From NCBI GenBank assembly GCA_023391155.1, contig JAEWBM010000104.1:1-18857 (forward strand): a stretch of DNA of 18,857 nucleotides. The letters run 5' to 3'. Both the position numbers and the translations under genes were made by a program. The notes beneath the pieces are model-generated. The model was not told where the DNA came from. It worked only from the letters and a program-made list of their open reading frames with translations, and searched no databases. Below, one piece after another: positions 14,443 to 18,857 of the stretch. This DNA comes from Acidobacteriota bacterium. Its GTDB lineage: Bacteria > Acidobacteriota > Blastocatellia > Pyrinomonadales > Pyrinomonadaceae. Every line of letters begins with the position of its first letter. Positions within the stretch are counted from its first letter, which is position 1.

Positions 14443-15111
14443 ATGCGGATCTTTCCCTTAAACGAAAATGCTCTTACAGTCGAATTCGGCGACGTGATAT
14501 CGCCGGAACTGAACAGTCGGGCGATCGAACTTTGTCGGCGGATAGCTCGCGACCCATTCCCGGGGTTCATTGAAGCTGTGCCTGCGTATTCAACGGTAAC
14601 GGTCTTTTATGATCTTACGGCGGTTCGTTCCGAACATCCAGGATCTGCAACTGCGTTCGAACGGGTGAGAGAGACCATCTCGAGCATGATCGTGAAGTCG
14701 GATTCAGTGGAGGAATCACCATCGAGAAAGGTGACCATTCAAGCGAAATTTGGCGGCGATGACGGCCCCGATCTGGTTACGGCCGCCGCGCTCTCGGGGC
14801 TCGCTCCTAAAGAATTTATTTCTATTTTTCTTGAGCAGGAGTATCGCGTTTATATGCTAGGGTTTTTGCCCGGCTTTCCGTATATGGGCGAGGTCGATGA
14901 AAGGATCGCAGTGCCTCGACTCGCGTCCCCGCGGACCTGCGTGCCGCGTGGGAGTGTAGGAATAGCGGGGCGGCAGACGGGCATCTATCCGTTGGACTCC
15001 CCGGGCGGCTGGCAGCTTATCGGCCGGACCGATCTGAAGATGTTCGAGCCGAAGAGCGATCCGCCGGTTCTTCTGCAGCCCGGAGACCTCGTGACCTTTC
15101 GATCGGTATGA
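14443..15111 (+). CDS. pxpB: 5-oxoprolinase subunit PxpB (KipI family)
   Basis: 222 residues. PxpA, PxpB and PxpC together form the prokaryotic ATP-dependent 5-oxoprolinase, which opens 5-oxoproline (pyroglutamate) to glutamate. The homologue KipI in Bacillus was first described as a kinase inhibitor. Family motifs are GFLPGFPYMG (140-149), C-V-P-R-G-S-V-G-I-A-G (166-176) and S-P-G-G-W-Q-L-I-G-R-T (186-196). The N-terminal region holds the usual P-x-Y-x-x-V-x-V-x-Y-D segment (47-57). The start at 14443 gives M-R-I-F-P-L as the first strand; an upstream in-frame TTG at 14410 lies inside the permease gene and is rejected. It overlaps pxpC by 4 nt (ATGA). Confidence 0.94.
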   Translation: MRIFPLNENALTVEFGDVISPELNSRAIELCRRIARDPFPGFIEAVPAYSTVTVFYDLTAVRSEHPGSATAFERVRETISSMIVKSDSVEESPSRKVTIQAKFGGDDGPDLVTAAALSGLAPKEFISIFLEQEYRVYMLGFLPGFPYMGEVDERIAVPRLASPRTCVPRGSVGIAGRQTGIYPLDSPGGWQLIGRTDLKMFEPKSDPPVLLQPGDLVTFRSV

Positions 15112-16061
15112 GCCTTTTGATCAATCGGCCGGGGGTACTTACCACCATACAAGACCTGGGGCGGCAAGGGCATCGGGACCTCGGCATCAATCCGAGCGGG
15201 GCGATGGACCGCACGGCACTCGTGATCCTCAACATTCTGCTCGGGAATGATCCGTGTGAGGCAGGTATTGAGATGCACTTTCCCGCCGTCGATGCTGTGT
15301 TTGAAAAAGCAGCCACCTTTGCGATTGGCGGAGCGGACTTTGGCCCTATCCTCGATGGGGAAGCCGTGCCGTTTTGGACCACGCTGCGGGCCGGCCCCGC
15401 TTCGCGACTAACCTTTGCTGAACCTGGACGCGGCGCCCGGGCATATCTTTCGGTGTCGGGAGGTTTTGATTTGCCGGAGTGGCTCGGAAGTAGAAGCACG
15501 AATCTCGCTGCAAAGGCGGGTGGTGTAGACGGGCGAGCGCTCGGAGCAGGCGATCGCCTTCCGTTCCGGGGCGGGATCGGCGAAGCGACATCCGGTCTCA
15601 CCGCCGGCCGCTCGATAATTCCTATATATAGCCGCCATCCAACGGTTCGCGTTGTGCCGGGTGCGGAGTTCGGCCTGCTGACCGCGATGGGCGAAGGCGT
15701 GTTTCGCGATTCTTCATTTACGGTCACGAACGATTCGAACCGTATGGGCTATCGGCTGGCGGGGCCGCGGCTTCCCCTGCTGCACGAAAAGGAGCTGCTT
15801 TCGGCGGCGGTCACATACGGGACGATCCAGTTGATGCCGGATGGGAGTTTGACGATCCTGATGGCTGATCACCAGACTTCGGGCGGATACCCGCGGATGG
15901 GCGGAGTAATCGGGCCCGACCTCCCGCTGCTCGCGCAGCTTGTGCCGGGGGAGAAGGTCTCGTTCCATGTCATTGATATGGAAGAGACCGAGCGCGCTAC
16001 TATCGCCCACGAACGCGATCTGGCCGTACTTCGAACCGCCGTTCGGCTCCGCGGCTCATAG
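15108..16061 (+). CDS. pxpC: 5-oxoprolinase subunit PxpC (KipA / biotin-dependent carboxyltransferase-like family)
   Basis: 317 residues, usual length. Second AHS-type subunit of the 5-oxoprolinase. The N-terminus has P-G-V-L-T-T-I-Q-D-L-G-R-Q-G (8-21) and G-I-N-P-S-G-A-M-D, near-invariant in the family. Later motifs are A-Y-L-S-V-S-G-G-F-D (about 112-121), S-N-R-M-G-Y-R-L-A-G-P and, near the C-terminus, S-G-G-Y-P-R-M-G-G-V-I. It is related to urea amidolyase domains, but there is no biotin-binding domain here. The ATG overlaps the pxpB stop (ATGA), which implies coupled translation; pxpA follows after a 30-nt gap. Confidence 0.95.
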   Translation: MSLLINRPGVLTTIQDLGRQGHRDLGINPSGAMDRTALVILNILLGNDPCEAGIEMHFPAVDAVFEKAATFAIGGADFGPILDGEAVPFWTTLRAGPASRLTFAEPGRGARAYLSVSGGFDLPEWLGSRSTNLAAKAGGVDGRALGAGDRLPFRGGIGEATSGLTAGRSIIPIYSRHPTVRVVPGAEFGLLTAMGEGVFRDSSFTVTNDSNRMGYRLAGPRLPLLHEKELLSAAVTYGTIQLMPDGSLTILMADHQTSGGYPRMGGVIGPDLPLLAQLVPGEKVSFHVIDMEETERATIAHERDLAVLRTAVRLRGS

Positions 16062-16091
16062 ATAATTTTGTGCTAATCTGTGGCGAAGAAA

Positions 16092-16835
16092 ATGCCGACC
16101 GTTGATCTAAATTGCGATCTGGGTGAGGGCTGCGGAAACGACGCAGAGCTTATGCCGTTGATCACATCAGCGAATATCGCCTGCGGCGGGCATGCGGGCG
16201 ATGCTGAGACGATGCGAGCAACGGTGCAGCTCGCGCTGCAAAATGAGGTAGCTATCGGGGCTCATCCCGGATATCCCGATCAAGAGAATTTCGGAAGGAT
16301 AGAGCACGATATTTCGCACGAAGAGCTTTTTGATGAGATCGTTGCTCAGGTAAGCGCATTGAGGGATATCTGCCGCGAAGCCGACACGGAGTTGAGCCAC
16401 GTTAAACCGCATGGGGCTCTGTATAATCTTTCAGCGCGGGACGCAGAGACCGCTCGGTTGATCGCAAACGCCGTTGCCGCCGTAGATCATGAACTCGTGC
16501 TATTCGGACTGGCCGGCAGCCATTCGCTGTCCGAGGCAGAGCGTGCCGGCCTGCGAACCGCTTCGGAAGTCTTCGGCGACCGATCTTATCAGCCGGACGG
16601 GAGCCTTACGCCGCGCAGCCGGCTCGGTGCGCTGATAGAGAGCCCGGAGATCGCCGCCGCTCAGGTGCTGGAGATGGTAATGAACGGGCAGGTCACCTCG
16701 ATGAGCGGTGAGCCTGTGCCGGTGCGTGCGGATACGATCTGCCTTCACGGCGACGGTGCGTTCGCCCCGGCGTTTGCAATGGTGATCCGCGACGCCCTCC
16801 GGCTGGCGGGCGTGGAGATCGAAGCCCCGCGATGA
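16092..16835 (+). CDS. pxpA: 5-oxoprolinase subunit PxpA (LamB/YcsF family)
   Basis: 247 residues from the ATG at 16092. PxpA is the TIM-barrel-like subunit of the 5-oxoprolinase. The N-terminus, V-D-L-N-C-D-L-G-E-G-C-G-N-D, is close to E. coli PxpA, as are S-A-N-I-A-C-G-G-H-A-G-D, I-G-A-H-P-G-Y-P-D, H-V-K-P-H-G-A-L-Y-N, and the C-terminal T-I-C-L-H-G-D-G. An in-frame GTG at 16080 would add four residues; the ATG is chosen because the E. coli protein begins two or three residues before the same D-L-N motif. The gene order here is pxpB-pxpC-pxpA. Its stop overlaps the start of the NRAMP-like transporter (ATGA), tying that transporter to 5-oxoproline use. Confidence 0.93.
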   Translation: MPTVDLNCDLGEGCGNDAELMPLITSANIACGGHAGDAETMRATVQLALQNEVAIGAHPGYPDQENFGRIEHDISHEELFDEIVAQVSALRDICREADTELSHVKPHGALYNLSARDAETARLIANAVAAVDHELVLFGLAGSHSLSEAERAGLRTASEVFGDRSYQPDGSLTPRSRLGALIESPEIAAAQVLEMVMNGQVTSMSGEPVPVRADTICLHGDGAFAPAFAMVIRDALRLAGVEIEAPR

Positions 16836-17998
16836 CCAAACCGCTTACCAGATCGGCGATGCTCGGTGCCGCTTTCCTGATGGCGACCTCGGCCGTCGGC
16901 CCCGGATTTCTAACCCAGACAACCGTATTTACCAAGCAGTTGGTGGCGAGCTTTGGCTTTGTCATTCTGCTCTCGGTCATTCTAGATATATTTGCCCAGT
17001 TGAATATCTGGCGGGTGCTAAGCGTTTCGGGGATGCGTGGGCAGGACGCGGCAAATGCCGTTGTGCCGGGGGCGGGTTATGCCCTAGCGGCGATGATCGT
17101 ATTCGGCGGGCTGGCATTTAATATCGGCAATGTAGCGGGTGCGGGGCTTGGGCTAAACGTTTTGTTTGATCTGCCGGCTGAGGCGGGTGCGGCGATCAGT
17201 GCCCTTATCGCTATCGGGATCTTTTTGGTGAAAGAAGCGGGCCGAGCGATGGATGTTGTCGTTAAGGTTCTCGGCGTAGTGATGCTCTGTCTGATCGTTT
17301 ACGTTGTTTTTACCGCGGCTCCGCCGGTTGCGGAGGCGGCATACCGCACCGTGCTGCCCGAGACGATCGACGCCCGGGCGATCGTTACCCTCGTGGGGGG
17401 AACGGTCGGCGGGTATATCACGTTTGCCGGTGCCCATCGATTGATAGACGCGGGAATCACAGGCACGGAGCAGCTGCCCGAGGTCAACCGCAGTGCCATT
17501 ACGGGCATAGTGCTTACGGCAATTATCCGGTTCCTGCTGTTTCTCGCTGCGCTCGGAGTTGTTTCAATGGGGTTCGCGATCGACGATGCAAATCCGCCCG
17601 CATCGGTGTTTCAGAATGCAGCGGGTGTTCTGGGGTACAAGATCTTTGGGATCGTGATGTGGGCGGCGGCGATAACATCCGTTATTGGAGCTGCATTTAC
17701 GTCGGTCTCATTCTTCAAGACGTTTCACCCCAAGATCGAGGCGAACAGCAACTGGTTTATCATCGCGTTTATCGCTATTTCTACTATTGTCTTTGTATCT
17801 ATCGGGCGGCCGGTGCAGGTGTTGGTGTGGGCCGGGACGATCAACGGATTCATCCTGCCGATAGGTTTGGGGCTAATCTTGTTGGCATCGAGAAAGAGGG
17901 AAGTGGTCGGCGGTTACGTTAATCCAATGTGGCTGACCGCTGCCGGGTGGCTGGTGGTGGCCGTTATGGCGTATTTCACTGTGATGACGCTGATATAA
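16832..17998 (+). CDS. NRAMP-superfamily transporter, YcsG-like, lacking the metal-binding motifs
   Basis: 388 residues, about eleven membrane segments. The N-terminus reads M-L-G-A-A-F-L-M-A-T-S-A-V-G-P-G-F-L-T-Q-T-T, very like Bacillus YcsG, whose gene also sits next to the pxpA homologue ycsF. NRAMP family traits include the G-P-G at the first unwound helix (23-25), G-F-V-I-L-L-S-V-I-L-D, and N-G-F-I-L-P-I-G at 338-345. The D-P-G-N motif that coordinates the metal in helix 1 is missing (here G-P-G-F-L-T-Q-T-T), and the M-P-H motif of helix 6 is replaced by T-F-A-G-A-H-R (197-203). It is therefore unlikely to be a standard Mn/Fe importer. Its ATG overlaps the pxpA stop by 4 nt, so transport of 5-oxoproline or a related acid is plausible, by inference only. 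Confidence 0.88.
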   Translation: MTKPLTRSAMLGAAFLMATSAVGPGFLTQTTVFTKQLVASFGFVILLSVILDIFAQLNIWRVLSVSGMRGQDAANAVVPGAGYALAAMIVFGGLAFNIGNVAGAGLGLNVLFDLPAEAGAAISALIAIGIFLVKEAGRAMDVVVKVLGVVMLCLIVYVVFTAAPPVAEAAYRTVLPETIDARAIVTLVGGTVGGYITFAGAHRLIDAGITGTEQLPEVNRSAITGIVLTAIIRFLLFLAALGVVSMGFAIDDANPPASVFQNAAGVLGYKIFGIVMWAAAITSVIGAAFTSVSFFKTFHPKIEANSNWFIIAFIAISTIVFVSIGRPVQVLVWAGTINGFILPIGLGLILLASRKREVVGGYVNPMWLTAAGWLVVAVMAYFTVMTLI

Positions 17999-18002
17999 TA
18001 AT

Positions 18003-18030
18003 GCCGGCCGCCTCCCCCGAAGCGACCGGC
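18003..18030. terminator. GC-rich hairpin between the converging pxp operon and the secreted-protein gene
   Basis: GCCGGCCGC (18003-18011) pairs with GCGACCGGC (18022-18030), 9 positions with one C/A mismatch and a 10-nt loop. No T-run follows on either strand, so Rho-dependent ends or 3'-end protection are as likely as intrinsic termination. It lies 5 nt after the transporter stop and 28 nt before the end of the opposite gene. Confidence 0.45.
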
Positions 18031-18058
18031 CTTGCCCATACCTCAAACGCTCAACTAA

Positions 18059-18595
18059 TTAATAACGCTGAAGGTTGAGGATCCCGCTCAAAATAGAGCC
18101 GAGGATGTTCATAGTATTGTTTTGGCGGTACCCGTAACGCGAGTCTGAGTTGTAGCCATCATAATATCCGCGTTCGAATCCCTCGCGGAAATAATGTTGG
18201 TACTGATCGCGCTCGACGTACGGATCATATCCGTAGCTGCCGCTGCGATAGATCGGCGAGCCGCCGTAGCTGCCGCGTCGGCCGTATCGGCGGTCATTCA
18301 CGCCTTCGTTGTAACCCTGCCGATATCCGTCTTCAATCGCCCTGCGGAGCATATCGGCTTGACGCTGGTCATAATCGTAATAGCGTCCGTCGCGATATGC
18401 GCGATAGCGAGCCTCTTCGGCCTTACGAATTGCCTTTTGGCGCTTTTCGTATGCCTTTTGCTGCTTCTTGATCCTGTTCTTTTCGTGCGCCCATTGGCTG
18501 TTGCCCTGGGCATCCGCATCCACGCTGCCAAAGGCAAAGACGCCAAGTCCGAGAGCGGCGGCAAACGCGATATTTGTAAGCTTTTTGAGTGTCAT
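18059..18595 (-). CDS. Small secreted Tyr/Gly/Arg-rich protein of unknown function
   Basis: 178 residues. A Sec signal peptide is clear: M-T-L-K-K-L-T-N, a hydrophobic run (about 8-24) and a likely cut after A-D-A at 27-29. Residues 36-68 are a Lys/Glu/Arg/Ala-rich helix that could be a coiled coil. The rest is rich in Tyr, Gly, Arg and Asp and holds two related segments, D-G-Y-R-Q-G-Y-N-E-G-V-N (89-100) and E-G-F-E-R-G-Y-Y-D-G-Y-N (138-149), each followed by R-Y-G. The C-terminus is a short hydrophobic helix, N-I-L-G-S-I-L-S-G-I-L-N-L. No catalytic motif is seen. The start at 18595 is chosen because of the signal peptide and the AGAGG ribosome binding site 5 nt before it; an in-frame ATG at 18634 would hide the signal. 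It faces the pxp operon tail-to-tail. A cell-envelope structural role is a guess. Confidence 0.8.
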   Translation of the reverse strand: MTLKKLTNIAFAAALGLGVFAFGSVDADAQGNSQWAHEKNRIKKQQKAYEKRQKAIRKAEEARYRAYRDGRYYDYDQRQADMLRRAIEDGYRQGYNEGVNDRRYGRRGSYGGSPIYRSGSYGYDPYVERDQYQHYFREGFERGYYDGYNSDSRYGYRQNNTMNILGSILSGILNLQRY

Positions 18596-18826
18596 TATAA
18601 CCTCTAAATTCCTCCGGGCCCTGTCGAAACGCAATATGACCCGTATTTCTGCCTAATTAATCGCAAAGTCCGTGCCAAACGGCTTATTACTAAAAATGCG
18701 GTGAAAACACGTCCTCGGGTGACTTTCCGAACGCTCCGCTCACACCATTTCGGATAAAACATTCGAATTCCGTCTTGTAGTGAGACGAAGCCGTCAGGTT
18801 CGGCGACTCAGGATCCTCGTCCACAG
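18596..18826. other. Leader of the secreted-protein gene and unassigned DNA
   Basis: No confident gene. AGAGG at 18601-18605 on the minus strand serves the gene at 18595. Between 18824 and 18690 (minus) there is a 44-codon GTG-started reading frame with coding-like composition, but it is short, has no ribosome binding site and no family I know, so it is not called as a gene. Confidence 0.4.
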
Positions 18827-18857
18827 GGCGTTCTCGGGGCGTTCTTTAGGCGTTCTC
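18827..18857. repeat. Three-copy 11-nt tandem repeat, running off the window edge
   Basis: GGCGTTCTCGG, GGCGTTCTTTA, GGCGTTCTC at 18827, 18838 and 18849: an 8-nt core GGCGTTCT with exact 11-nt period. The third unit is cut by the edge, so the array may continue. Confidence 0.7.

Noticed and set aside
15017..15727. 236-codon open frame on the minus strand opposite pxpB/pxpC
   Set aside because: Antisense to two well-supported genes, Pro/Arg/Ser-rich, no motif.
1..18857. Mobile element, defence system or CRISPR
   Set aside because: No transposase, integrase, repeat-spacer array, target-site duplication or toxin-antitoxin pair seen; gene content is housekeeping and metabolism.

Overview
The window looks like a chromosomal, core-type segment from a Gram-negative bacterium with about 55% GC. 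Gene content, the architecture of the secreted Tyr/Gly/Arg-rich protein, the type IV pilin and the near absence of Shine-Dalgarno motifs remind me of Acidobacteriota (Blastocatellia-like). This is an impression from reading, not a measured placement. I see no phage genes, insertion sequence, CRISPR array, tRNA or rRNA.

Left arm (1-3307, minus strand): a polyamine cluster in the order speA (arginine decarboxylase), a deoxyhypusine-synthase-like gene (speY type, probably homospermidine synthase) and speB (agmatinase, cut by the window edge). Together they would run arginine -> agmatine -> putrescine -> homospermidine. A 17-bp hairpin followed by a T-run lies between speY and speB.

Middle (3308-8889, plus strand): a 325-bp divergent intergenic region carrying a perfect GGTGACA/TGTCACC palindrome precedes a small type IV prepilin-like gene and an unrecognised 489-residue single-pass membrane protein, closed by a good intrinsic terminator. 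Then come lon (ATP-dependent protease) and engB (ribosome-assembly GTPase).

Centre-right (8890-12573, plus strand): rho, glgA (glycogen synthase) and a MacroD-type macrodomain gene. The upstream regions of lon and rho share several words in the same order, placed similarly relative to weak promoter-like boxes. A long hairpin separates rho from glgA.

Right arm (12642-17998, plus strand): a tight run of two Dpp/Opp-type ABC permeases, pxpB, pxpC, pxpA (the three subunits of the prokaryotic 5-oxoprolinase) and a YcsG-like NRAMP-superfamily transporter. Three junctions are within 7 nt or overlapping. The logical job is uptake of a peptide or pyroglutamyl compound, hydrolysis of 5-oxoproline to glutamate, and an extra transporter that lacks the usual NRAMP metal-binding motifs. 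A GC-rich hairpin separates this operon from a convergent minus-strand gene for a small secreted protein. The last 31 bases hold an 11-nt tandem repeat.
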